Source: Azospirillum brasilense (GTDB taxonomy: Bacteria; Pseudomonadota; Alphaproteobacteria; Rickettsiales; UBA3002). Taken from it: DNA of 24,685 nucleotides. Below are positions 8,419 to 14,789 of the stretch, piece by piece; the first letter of the stretch is position 1; every line of letters starts with the position of its first letter. The notes under the pieces are model-generated. The model did no database searches, was not told the origin of the DNA, and saw nothing but the letters and a program-made list of their open reading frames with translations. A program made the position numbers and the translations under genes. The stretch covers positions 1 to 24,685 of the forward strand of contig QFOX01000030.1 in the NCBI GenBank assembly GCA_003241645.1, given 5' to 3'.

Positions 8419-8441
8419 GGGGGCCGGCCTGCCCGGCCCCC
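8419..8441 (+). terminator. Strong hairpin after the cold-shock gene
   Basis: GGGGGCCGG (8419-8427) and CCGGCCCCC (8433-8441) form a 9-bp G+C stem with a 5-base loop, 18 bases after the csp stop. No U-run follows, so it may be a weak terminator, an RNA-end protector, or an attenuator that sets how much transcript reaches the helicase gene. Confidence 0.5.
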
Positions 8442-8469
8442 GCTCACTTAACCGAGTACCTAAGACCTC

Positions 8470-8512
8470 CGCGAATGGTTCGCGTCGAATTCCTAGGTGC
8501 CCACACTAGGAA
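8470..8512 (+). promoter_or_regulatory. Two tandem hairpins before the helicase start; the second covers the Shine-Dalgarno
   Basis: CGCGAA (8470-8475) pairs with TTCGCG (8479-8484) around a TGG loop. Directly after, TTCCTAG (8490-8496) pairs with CTAGGAA (8506-8512). The right arm of the second stem contains AGGAA, the only plausible Shine-Dalgarno for the ATG at 8519. The hairpin would therefore hide the ribosome-binding site when folded, which suggests translational control. That is inference from base pairing only. Confidence 0.5.
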
Positions 8513-8518
8513 ATCGTT

Positions 8519-9808
8519 ATGAACTACGCAGATATGAATCTGCCGCAGGCGTTGAAGAACGCGCTGGCGGCCATGAACTTCACCACCCCCACCCCCATTC
8601 AGGAACAGACCATTCCGCCCGCCATGGAAGGGCGCGACGTGCTTGGCACCGCCATGACCGGCTCCGGCAAGACCGGCGCGTTCTGCATTCCCATGATCGC
8701 CCGCCTGCAAGGCAGCCCGCGCGGTTCGGCACTGGTGCTGACCCCCACGCGCGAACTCGCCCAGCAGGTCGAGAAGGTCGTGAAAGAACTGCTCGGGCCG
8801 TATGGCAACATCAAATCCGCGCTGTTGATCGGCGGCGAATCCATGCCCAACCAGATCGCGCAGCTGCGCATGCGCCCGCGCATCATCGTGGGCACGCCGG
8901 GCCGCATCATCGACCACCTGCAACGCGGCACGCTGATGCTGCACGACGCAAGCTTCCTCGTGCTCGATGAGACCGACCGCATGCTCGACATGGGCTTCGG
9001 CGACCAGATCGCCAGCATCCTGAAATACGTGCCCATGCAGCGCCAGACGCTGCTGTTCTCGGCCACGCTGCCGCCGCAGATCCAGAAGATCGCCGACAGC
9101 CACCTGAAAAACCCGGTGCGCGTGGAGATCGGTGAAACGAACAAGGCGGCCCTGACCATTACGCAGGAAACCCGCCATGTCAGCCCCGAGGACAAATACC
9201 CCACCCTGCTGAACGAGCTGAAAGCCCGTGAAGGCACGGTGATCATCTTCGTGCGCGCGAAATTCGGCACCGAGAAACTGGCCGCCAAGCTGCGCAAATC
9301 CGGCCACACGGCAGACGCCATCCATGGCGACCTCGAGCAGCGCAAGCGCGAGAAAGTGCTGCAGGCCTTCCGCGAGAAGAAGCACCGCATCCTCGTGGCG
9401 ACGGACATCGCAAGCCGCGGGCTGGACATTCCGCACATTGAGCACGTGATCAATTTCGACCTGCCGCAAGCGCCGGAAGATTACATCCACCGCATTGGCC
9501 GCACCGGCCGCGCGGGCGCTGAAGGTTCGGCCGTCAGCTTCATCACGCCGGAAGACCATTTGAAGTGGAACGCCATCCAGAAACTGATGGACCCCAGCTA
9601 CAAACCCGCGCCGGGTACCCCGGCCGAGGAAGCCGCCAAATCCGCCAACAAGAACCGCAAGCGCGGTGGGCGTAACCGTCGTGGCGGCAGCCGCAGTGGT
9701 GGCGGCAACGGTGGTCAGGGTGGCCAGGGTGGCGGCCAGGGCCGCGTGGTCAGCAAGCCGTCGAACGGCGGCGGCAGCCCGGTGCAGGGCCTTCCCCGCG
9801 CCATCTAA
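8519..9808 (+). CDS. DEAD-box-type ATP-dependent RNA helicase with DETD motif II
   Basis: DEAD-box helicases unwind RNA duplexes using ATP. The 429-residue protein has the Q motif (FTTPTPIQ, 21-28), motif I AMTGSGKT (45-52), Ia PTREL (76-80), Ib TPGR (126-129), motif III SAT (181-183), motif V region ATDIASRGLD (294-303) and motif VI HRIGRTGR (324-331). Motif II reads DETD (150-153, codons 8966-8977): Thr replaces Ala, while the two Asp and the Glu used for Mg and hydrolysis remain, so activity is plausible. From about 376 the tail is Lys/Arg/Gly-rich with RGG-like repeats, typical of RNA-binding tails in RhlE-like helicases. It follows the cold-shock gene, fitting a role in resolving RNA structure in the cold. 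Confidence 0.93.
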   Translation: MNYADMNLPQALKNALAAMNFTTPTPIQEQTIPPAMEGRDVLGTAMTGSGKTGAFCIPMIARLQGSPRGSALVLTPTRELAQQVEKVVKELLGPYGNIKSALLIGGESMPNQIAQLRMRPRIIVGTPGRIIDHLQRGTLMLHDASFLVLDETDRMLDMGFGDQIASILKYVPMQRQTLLFSATLPPQIQKIADSHLKNPVRVEIGETNKAALTITQETRHVSPEDKYPTLLNELKAREGTVIIFVRAKFGTEKLAAKLRKSGHTADAIHGDLEQRKREKVLQAFREKKHRILVATDIASRGLDIPHIEHVINFDLPQAPEDYIHRIGRTGRAGAEGSAVSFITPEDHLKWNAIQKLMDPSYKPAPGTPAEEAAKSANKNRKRGGRNRRGGSRSGGGNGGQGGQGGGQGRVVSKPSNGGGSPVQGLPRAI

Positions 9809-9835
9809 CTAACGCAATGGTAAGTTGTTCTTCCG

Positions 9836-9858
9836 CCCACGCGCACCTAGCGTGTGGG
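9836..9858 (+). promoter_or_regulatory. Hairpin between helicase and SDR genes
   Basis: CCCACGCG (9836-9843) pairs with CGTGTGGG (9851-9858), with one G-U pair and a 7-base loop. It ends two bases before the GGAGG of the next gene. No U-run follows, so it may be a weak terminator or a structure that affects translation of the SDR gene. Confidence 0.3.
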
Positions 9859-9872
9859 CTGGAGGTTCAACC

Positions 9873-10613
9873 ATGGCACATTACCTGATCCTGGCCGCAA
9901 CCAGCGGCATTGGCACGGCGGTGGCGCAACTTGCGCACGCGCAGGGCCACATGCTGTTTCTCACCGGCCGGCGCGACGATGCGCTGGCGACGCTGGCTTC
10001 TGACGTTGGCACCGCGCATGCTTCGGTGGACCTGACGGATTTCGACGCGGTGGATGCCGTGTTCGCCCAAGCCACCGAACAGATGGGCCGCATCGACGGG
10101 GTGGTGAACTGCTCCGGCTCGCTGCTGCTGAAGGCCGCGCACCTGACCAACCGCGAACAATACGATGCCACCATTGCCGCCTCGCTCACCACGGCGTTCG
10201 CCACGGTGCGCGGCGCGGGCAAGCACATGGCGGGCCATGGCGGCGGTTCGGTGGTGCTGGTCTCCAGCGCGGCGGCGCAGCAGGGCCTTGCCAACCATGA
10301 AGCCATCGCGGCGGCGAAAGCAGGCATCATCGGCCTCACCTTGTCGGCCGCGGCGACCTATGCCAGCAGCAACCTGCGGGTGAATGCCGTGGCGCCCGGT
10401 CTGACGCAAACACCGCTGACCGCTTCACTCACCGGCAACCCTACTAGCCGCAAATTCTCCGAAGCCATGCATGCCCTTGGCCGCCTTGGCGAAGCGGAGG
10501 ACGTGGCGCGTGCCATCCTGTTCCTGCTCGACCCGGCCAATGCGTGGATCACCGGGCAGGTACTGGCGGTGGATGGCGGGCTTTCCCGCGTCGCCCCGAA
10601 AATCAAAGCCTAA
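9873..10613 (+). CDS. SDR-family oxidoreductase-like protein lacking the catalytic Tyr
   Basis: The protein is a single Rossmann-fold short-chain dehydrogenase/reductase domain of 246 residues. I chose the ATG at 9873 because GGAGG (9861-9865) precedes it and the product then opens with a beta strand and the nucleotide-binding loop (ILAATSGIG, 6-14); an upstream frame start at 9825 adds 16 unlikely residues. VNCSGS (78-83) stands for the NNAG motif. The active-site Ser132 and Lys149 are conserved in spacing, but the Tyr position, 13 after the Ser and 4 before the Lys, is Ile145 (HEAIAAAK). The C-terminal WITGQVLAVDGG is typical. From memory, a subgroup of SDRs shares this HEAIAAAK form, so it is probably a family trait rather than damage. 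Substrate unknown. Confidence 0.85.
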   Translation: MAHYLILAATSGIGTAVAQLAHAQGHMLFLTGRRDDALATLASDVGTAHASVDLTDFDAVDAVFAQATEQMGRIDGVVNCSGSLLLKAAHLTNREQYDATIAASLTTAFATVRGAGKHMAGHGGGSVVLVSSAAAQQGLANHEAIAAAKAGIIGLTLSAAATYASSNLRVNAVAPGLTQTPLTASLTGNPTSRKFSEAMHALGRLGEAEDVARAILFLLDPANAWITGQVLAVDGGLSRVAPKIKA

Positions 10614-10642
10614 AAAAACGGCCCGCTTTTGACGGCGGGCCG
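10612..10642 (-). terminator. Intrinsic terminator of ahpD
   Basis: CGGCCCGC (10619-10626) and GCGGGCCG (10635-10642) form an 8-bp stem with an 8-base loop. On the minus strand the stem is followed by seven U (complement of 10612-10618). It lies about 30 bases past the ahpD stop. On the plus strand no U-run follows, so it would not be a classic terminator for the SDR gene. Confidence 0.8.
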
Positions 10643-10670
10643 AAGGGAGCTACAGGTATGATCGTGTGGC

Positions 10671-11228
10671 CTAGCGCAGCGCGAGTGCCTGCGCAGTGGC
10701 ATGAATGGTCGCCGCGATGCGGATGGCGGATTGGATCTGCAATTTGCTGCTGCCTTGCTTTTGCAGCTCGTGCGCGTGCGCTTCGATGCACATGCCGCAG
10801 CCATTGATGGCCGATACCGCGATCGACATCAGCTCGAAATCCAGCTTCGGCACGCCGGGGTTGGCAATGACGTTCATGCGCAGCTTGGCGGGCATGGATT
10901 TGAATTCCGCATCGTTGCTGAGATGCACGAAGCGGTAATAGACGTTGTTCATCGCCATGATAGTGGCGGCCGCCTTGGTGGCCTGAATTTCCGTTTCGCT
11001 CAGTGTGCTCGCTTCCGCCTCGATGGCACCGATGAGTGCGGCATTGCGCGCCGCATAGGCCGAGGCCAGCGCAATGTGGTGGATCTGCTTCAACGACAGT
11101 TCCGGCGCACCGTCTTCACTCAGCACGTTGCCGAGGTTGAGACGGATATCTTTGGCGAAATCCGGCAGCGCGTCGCGGATCGCTTCGACCGAGCCGAGCG
11201 GCTCAGCCTGAATGGCATGGAGGGACAT
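10671..11228 (-). CDS. ahpD: Alkylhydroperoxidase AhpD
   Basis: AhpD is a CxxC thiol protein that, in the mycobacterial system, passes electrons to AhpC and has weak peroxidase activity of its own. The ATG at 11228 was chosen because AAGGAGA precedes it; 38 further codons are open upstream but lack a signal. The 185-residue product has the all-helical AhpD core with the redox pair Cys144/Cys147 (NGCGMCIEAHAHEL). By spacing to the M. tuberculosis protein, Glu132 and His151 match its proton-relay residues Glu118 and His137. The residue equivalent to its His132 is Met146. It lies downstream of ahpC across a hairpin spacer and is probably co-transcribed. No ahpF is seen, consistent with AhpD as the reductant. 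Confidence 0.93.
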   Translation of the reverse strand: MSLHAIQAEPLGSVEAIRDALPDFAKDIRLNLGNVLSEDGAPELSLKQIHHIALASAYAARNAALIGAIEAEASTLSETEIQATKAAATIMAMNNVYYRFVHLSNDAEFKSMPAKLRMNVIANPGVPKLDFELMSIAVSAINGCGMCIEAHAHELQKQGSSKLQIQSAIRIAATIHATAQALALR

Positions 11229-11252
11229 GGTATTCTCCTTGGATAGGGTGGT

Positions 11253-11284
11253 GCTGGAGGAAGCGGTTGCGTACTTCCTCCAGC
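11253..11284 (-). promoter_or_regulatory. Intercistronic hairpin between ahpC and ahpD
   Basis: GCTGGAGGAAG (11253-11263) and CTTCCTCCAGC (11274-11284) form a perfect 11-bp stem with a 10-base loop, 12 bases past the ahpC stop. It has no U-run on the minus strand. It may protect the 3' end of the abundant ahpC message or reduce expression of ahpD. On the RNA, the arm nearer ahpC contains a GGAGG-like sequence that is sequestered. Confidence 0.6.
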
Positions 11285-11296
11285 GTCTGGGAAAAT

Positions 11297-11839
11297 TTAC
11301 GCGGCGACCTTGATCACTTCGTCGCCTTTGTTCCAGTTGCACGGGCAGAGCTCGTCGGTCTGCAGCGCATCCAGCACACGCAGCACTTCTTTCACGTTGC
11401 GGCCCACCGAAAGATCGGTGACCATGACGAAGCGCACGATGCCTTGCGGATCGACCACGTAGGTGGCACGCTGGCTTACGCCCTCGGCGGGATCGATGAT
11501 GCCCAGCGCGTTCGAAAGCTCACGCTTCACATCGGCCAGCATGGGGAACGGCAGCGCGTTCAGCTCTTCCTTGTGCTGGCGCCAGGCGAGGTGCACGAAC
11601 TCCGAATCCACCGAGGCACCGAGCACTTGCGCATCGCGATCGGCGAATTCTTTGGTCAGTTTACCGAACTCGGCGATCTCTGTGGGGCACACGAAGGTAA
11701 AGTCCTTCGGCCAGAAGAATACGACGAGCCATTTGTCTTTGTAGCTTTCATTGGTCACATCCACGAACGCGTTCGCAATGTCGTTCGACACCGTTGCTTT
11801 CATGGAAAATTCAGGGAATTTCTGGCCGACACCTAACAT
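11297..11839 (-). CDS. ahpC: Peroxiredoxin AhpC
   Basis: AhpC is a 2-Cys peroxiredoxin that reduces hydrogen peroxide, organic peroxides and peroxynitrite in the cytoplasm. The 180-residue protein has the peroxidatic Cys51 in FTFVCPTE and a C-terminal CPC (Cys165 and Cys167) in ELCPCNW. The CxC form resembles the mycobacterial AhpC, which works with AhpD, rather than the enteric AhpC/AhpF pair; the adjacent ahpD supports this. AAGGAGT precedes the ATG, and the stop of an upstream 43-codon ORF lies inside that signal. The gene is transcribed away from oxyR, as expected for an OxyR target, with DUF2061 and the small ORF between. Confidence 0.96.
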   Translation of the reverse strand: MLGVGQKFPEFSMKATVSNDIANAFVDVTNESYKDKWLVVFFWPKDFTFVCPTEIAEFGKLTKEFADRDAQVLGASVDSEFVHLAWRQHKEELNALPFPMLADVKRELSNALGIIDPAEGVSQRATYVVDPQGIVRFVMVTDLSVGRNVKEVLRVLDALQTDELCPCNWNKGDEVIKVAA

Positions 11840-11842
11840 GGG

Positions 11843-11974
11843 TTACTCCTTGGTTTGTTTTGTTCTGGTTTCACTGTCCTGCCGAACGGCCGGCAGGGGA
11901 ATGGGTGCATGCGGCACCGCGAATTCACGTTCAAATCGGGCACGGAACTGTGCCATCATATCGGTCGGGTTCAT
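11843..11974 (-). CDS. Small ORF (43 aa) immediately before ahpC
   Basis: In the 162-base gap between the DUF2061 gene and ahpC, an ATG at 11974 preceded by GAGG opens a 43-codon frame. It begins MNPTDMMAQFRARFEREF and ends in a Lys/Thr-rich tail. Its TAA overlaps the ahpC Shine-Dalgarno (AAGGAGTAA), three bases before the ahpC ATG, so it would be translationally coupled to ahpC. The N-terminal part could form an amphipathic helix. There is no Cys and no recognised family. It could be a small stress protein or a leader peptide controlling ahpC, or a chance ORF. An inverted repeat (11878-11884 with 11891-11897) lies within it. Confidence 0.45.
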   Translation of the reverse strand: MNPTDMMAQFRARFEREFAVPHAPIPLPAVRQDSETRTKQTKE

Positions 11975-12001
11975 CGCGGCCTCGCGTTGCGGGGTGGTCA
12001 G

Positions 12002-12223
12002 TTAAAAGGCACGAACGTTGCGCACGGCATAGGCCATGCGTTCGCGGAAGCTTTGGGATTCCCATGCCGATTCGTGCAGGTAGAACACGAAGGTCTGCAC
12101 CAGCGGCTCGATCAGGCCGATGCCGAGCGCCACTTTCCAACTGCCGCTCAGCGCGTAGTCCACACTGGTGGCTACCGTGATGTGCAGGATGCAGTAGGTA
12201 CTGGTCTTGGCGATGCGTCGCAT
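12002..12223 (-). CDS. Small DUF2061-type membrane protein
   Basis: The 73-residue product resembles the DUF2061 family of small predicted membrane proteins: a basic N-terminus (RRIAKTSTY), a first hydrophobic segment (about 8-28, ending ALSGSW), a second (about 29-47, ALGIGLIEPLVQTFVFYLHES), and a final YLHE-S-W-like region. The ATG at 12223 was chosen because AGAGGAGC precedes it; the frame is open for 35 more codons, which would run into the promoter region. The role of DUF2061 proteins is not known to me. Its place first in the leftward run toward ahpC, divergent from oxyR, suggests it belongs to the peroxide response. Confidence 0.8.
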   Translation of the reverse strand: MRRIAKTSTYCILHITVATSVDYALSGSWKVALGIGLIEPLVQTFVFYLHESAWESQSFRERMAYAVRNVRAF

Positions 12224-12247
12224 GGGAATGCTCCTCTCTTCCCTTTC

Positions 12248-12275
12248 AACATAAGGCGGCAACGCACCACAACAA
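12248..12275 (-). promoter_or_regulatory. Candidate promoter of the DUF2061-ahpC-ahpD run
   Basis: On the minus strand TTGTTG (complement of 12270-12275) and TATGTT (complement of 12248-12253) are 16 bases apart, a moderate sigma-70 match. The palindrome at 12299-12313 lies just upstream of the -35, the usual place for an OxyR activation site. Inference from sequence only. Confidence 0.4.
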
Positions 12276-12281
12276 AATTGA

Positions 12282-12313
12282 TTGTTTTCATGAAATCGAT
12301 TGATATAATCAAT
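12282..12313 (+). promoter_or_regulatory. Candidate oxyR promoter overlapping a LysR-type palindrome
   Basis: TTGTTT (12282-12287) and a perfect TATAAT (12304-12309) are 16 bases apart. The -10 lies within the inverted repeat ATTGAT-ATA-ATCAAT (12299-12313), which contains the T-N11-A pattern of LysR-family sites. OxyR bound here would overlap its own promoter (autorepression) and sit upstream of the divergent promoter (activation). Binding is inferred, not shown. Confidence 0.5.
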
Positions 12314-12412
12314 GATAGTACATTTCATCTAGACAATATAACCGCAGGTTGTGTAATTATGAGAAACCCTACAACTAGAGAGCCCCAGCCCCTTAGTCGT
12401 GCGATCGAGACC

Positions 12413-13348
12413 ATGAATCTACGTGACCTTCAATATGTAGAAGCGTTGGCCACCACCCTGCATTTCGGTGAAGCGGCCAAGCGCTGCAATGTCAGCCAGT
12501 CCACCCTGTCCATCCAGATCAAGAAGCTGGAAGAGATGCTCGGCACCAGCCTGTTCGAGCGCGATGCGCGCAGCGTGCGCATCAGCGATGTGGGGGCGCA
12601 GCTGCTGCCGCTGATCATCGAGACCCTGCGTGCCGCCGAGGATGTGCGCCACCTTGCCGAACAGCTGCGCGACCCGCTGGCCGGGCGTGTGCGCTTTGGC
12701 GCGTTCCCCACCATCGCGCCCTATGTGCTGCCGCACATCATGCCGCGCATGCATGCGGCCTTTCCCAAGGTGCAGTTCGAACTGATCGAAGAAAAAACCG
12801 AAGTGCTGATGGACAAGCTGTTGCGCGGCGACATGGACGCGGCACTGCTGGCGCTGCCGGTTGAACACCCACGGCTGGATGCGATCGCCCTGTTCGCCGA
12901 GCCGTTCTTCCTCGCCATCAACGACCGCCACCCCATTGCCAAACGCAAGCTGGTCACGCTCGACGATATGTTCGACCTGCCGCTGCTGCTGCTGGATGAG
13001 GGCCACTGCCTGCGCGCGCAATCGCTTGAATTCTGCGCGGGCATCGGCAAGGGCGAATCGCAGTCCTACCGCGCCACCTCGCTGGAAACGCTGCGCCACA
13101 TGGTGGCCAGCGGTGCGGGCTGCACGCTGATGCCCTCGCTGGCGGCCACGTCGAGCTACGGCATCCAATACGTGAAATTCGCCGACCCCCAACCGCAGCG
13201 CCACATTGCGCTGGTGTTCCGCTCGGCCACGGCGCGGCGGGTGTTGTTTACCAGCATGGCGCGCGAGATTCGTGAGGCGATCAAGCCCATCCGCCAGTTG
13301 AAAGCGCTTGCAGCAAGCAACCGCCAGCGCCACACTATGGCGGTATGA
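12413..13348 (+). CDS. oxyR: Hydrogen-peroxide-sensing LysR-type regulator OxyR
   Basis: OxyR is a tetrameric LysR-family activator switched by a Cys199-Cys208 disulfide. The 311-residue protein has an N-terminal winged HTH (about 1-60, VSQSTLSIQIKKLEEMLG) and a two-lobed regulatory domain. The peroxide-reactive Cys199 lies in GHCLR and the resolving Cys208 in EFC, the same positions as in E. coli; the RATSLETLRHMVASGAG segment is also typical. The ATG at 12413 gives the family N-terminus MNLRDLQYVEAL. An in-frame ATG at 12359 would add 18 residues with no support. It diverges from the ahpC run, and its stop overlaps the next gene's start (ATGA). Confidence 0.96.
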   Translation: MNLRDLQYVEALATTLHFGEAAKRCNVSQSTLSIQIKKLEEMLGTSLFERDARSVRISDVGAQLLPLIIETLRAAEDVRHLAEQLRDPLAGRVRFGAFPTIAPYVLPHIMPRMHAAFPKVQFELIEEKTEVLMDKLLRGDMDAALLALPVEHPRLDAIALFAEPFFLAINDRHPIAKRKLVTLDDMFDLPLLLLDEGHCLRAQSLEFCAGIGKGESQSYRATSLETLRHMVASGAGCTLMPSLAATSSYGIQYVKFADPQPQRHIALVFRSATARRVLFTSMAREIREAIKPIRQLKALAASNRQRHTMAV

Positions 13349-14148
13349 GCGACAAACAGCGGAAATACGCGACCGTCAAGCACCCCACCATCGAAGCACT
13401 GGTGCATGGGCTTTATCGTTACACCGACCGCGCGCAGGCGGTGGCGCGCTTCAAGAATATCGCGGGCAATTTCGTGCACAGCAAGGAGCAGCCCGCCAGC
13501 ACCGCGGATGACCCCGCCCTGCATTTCTGGATCAAGGGCTACGCCGTGACGCCGGAAGAAGAAACCGCGGGCTTCACCGGCCATTATTGCGAGATGCGGC
13601 TTGGCACCACCGACAAAGGCCTGTTCACCCTGACCGCCACCAAGCTGGAGCGGCCCATCACCAGCCACCCGCAGAAAAAACGCCTGCAATCGAAGCACCC
13701 CAACTGGGGCCACCCGGTGATGCGCGCGGTAAAAAAGGCCAAGCTCTACGCCACGCTGGAAGAAGCCACGGCCGAGCTGGAATTGCTGCACACCGAATTT
13801 CCGGAAGTGTCGATCCCCGGCATCAATAAGCTCTACATCATCGTGTATGAAAAGCGCGAAGGCGTGAAGCACCCCACGCACAAGATCGCGCTGGAACTGG
13901 TGGCGAAAGAAGGCGGCTTCATCATCACCGCGAAGGATAATGAAAAACCGGCCACGCCGCGCAGCAAGCAGCCACCTTCGGTGGCAGACGGCGCGGCACC
14001 TGCTTCCACTGCCGAAAAACCCACCGCCCCCGCCAAGCTCGGCGCGTTCACCGCGCAGGAATTACTGCGCAAGCAGAAGCGCGCCATGAAGCGCAAACGC
14101 AGCGATCCGCGCATCAGCAAAAAGATCGCCGATAACCCGCACGAATAA
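13345..14148 (+). CDS. Hypothetical protein translationally coupled to oxyR
   Basis: The 267-residue product starts in the ATGA that ends oxyR, so it is very probably translated from the oxyR message. Residues 1 to about 195 look like a globular alpha/beta domain with many aromatic residues (HFWIKGY at 60-66, NKLYIIVYEKREG at 161-173). There is a single Cys (82). From about 200 onward the chain is rich in Pro, Ala and Thr, and it ends with a strongly basic segment (about 242-260, KQKRAMKRKRSDPR) that could bind nucleic acid. I recognise no family. The coupling suggests a link to peroxide response, but neighbouring position alone does not show it. Confidence 0.8.
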   Translation: MSDKQRKYATVKHPTIEALVHGLYRYTDRAQAVARFKNIAGNFVHSKEQPASTADDPALHFWIKGYAVTPEEETAGFTGHYCEMRLGTTDKGLFTLTATKLERPITSHPQKKRLQSKHPNWGHPVMRAVKKAKLYATLEEATAELELLHTEFPEVSIPGINKLYIIVYEKREGVKHPTHKIALELVAKEGGFIITAKDNEKPATPRSKQPPSVADGAAPASTAEKPTAPAKLGAFTAQELLRKQKRAMKRKRSDPRISKKIADNPHE

Positions 14149-14204
14149 TCCCCCCCTTCCCGGCAGCCAATCGCCGTGCATGCTTAGGGCATGGAGGACT
14201 AACC

Positions 14205-14606
14205 ATGCCGAGATACATCCGTCGCCGTTCCAGCCGATCCACCGCCAGCGATGGCGACCGCCTGCAGGAAGCCTTGTTGCGCCAGCTGGAACGCGAGGGC
14301 GAGAAGCTGCTCAAGCGCATGGCCAGCGAATTCACGCGCGACCTCGAACAACAAAGCCGCACCCTGCTGCAGGATCTGTTCAGCGCCAAGCCGGGCAGCG
14401 CGGGCAGTGCTTCGGGCGCGGGCCCGCTGGTGAACACCGCCGCCTCGCTCATCGGCGTGCTGGTGAGCCAGGCCAGCGCACGCAGCAGCACCACCACCAG
14501 CGAAAGCGAACGCTCGCGCGCCACGGCGCAGGCCTTCCGCGTCAGCCGCGGGCAGAGCATGGCCGAAGCCGCGCAGGCGCTGGCAAAAAGCGATCGCAAC
14601 CTGTGA
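14205..14606 (+). CDS. Hypothetical helical, Ser/Ala/Arg-rich protein
   Basis: The 133-residue protein has a good start: GGAGG (14194-14198) lies six bases before the ATG. The N-terminus is very basic (PRYIRRRSSR). Residues 19-60 are predicted by eye as a long amphipathic helix or coiled coil (LQEALLRQLEREGEKLLKRM). A Gly/Ser-rich spacer and a hydrophobic Ala/Val stretch follow (VNTAASLIGVLVS, 76-88), then a polar Ser/Thr/Arg tail. I do not recognise the family. A strong terminator about 100 bases downstream closes the transcript. Confidence 0.65.
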   Translation: MPRYIRRRSSRSTASDGDRLQEALLRQLEREGEKLLKRMASEFTRDLEQQSRTLLQDLFSAKPGSAGSASGAGPLVNTAASLIGVLVSQASARSSTTTSESERSRATAQAFRVSRGQSMAEAAQALAKSDRNL

Positions 14607-14708
14607 ACCCGCGCATGGCTGCCATGCAAACTGGGCAATGGTGCGCGCCGCAGCGTCTGCTAGCTCTGGAGCACTACGTTATTTACGTGTGATTGTATGT
14701 CTCGCCAC

Positions 14709-14742
14709 TGCGTTGGCCGCGTCGCGGTCAACGCATTTTTTT
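14709..14742 (+). terminator. Intrinsic terminator
   Basis: TGCGTTGGCCGC (14709-14720) pairs with GCGGTCAACGCA (14724-14735), with one G-U pair and a 3-base loop, followed by seven T (14736-14742). It ends the transcript that carries the gene at 14205-14606 and probably oxyR. Confidence 0.88.
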
Positions 14743-14789
14743 CATGCAACTGTCACACACAAGCTTGCGGTTTTTGCTAGGGTGATGGT

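Noticed and set aside
11855..12412. N-terminal extension of OxyR from the open frame upstream
   Set aside because: The frame overlaps the DUF2061 gene and the divergent promoter, and the family N-terminus starts exactly at 12413.
14613..14627. GCATGG-CTG-CCATGC hairpin after the gene ending at 14606 as a terminator
   Set aside because: No U-run follows, and a far stronger terminator lies at 14709-14742.
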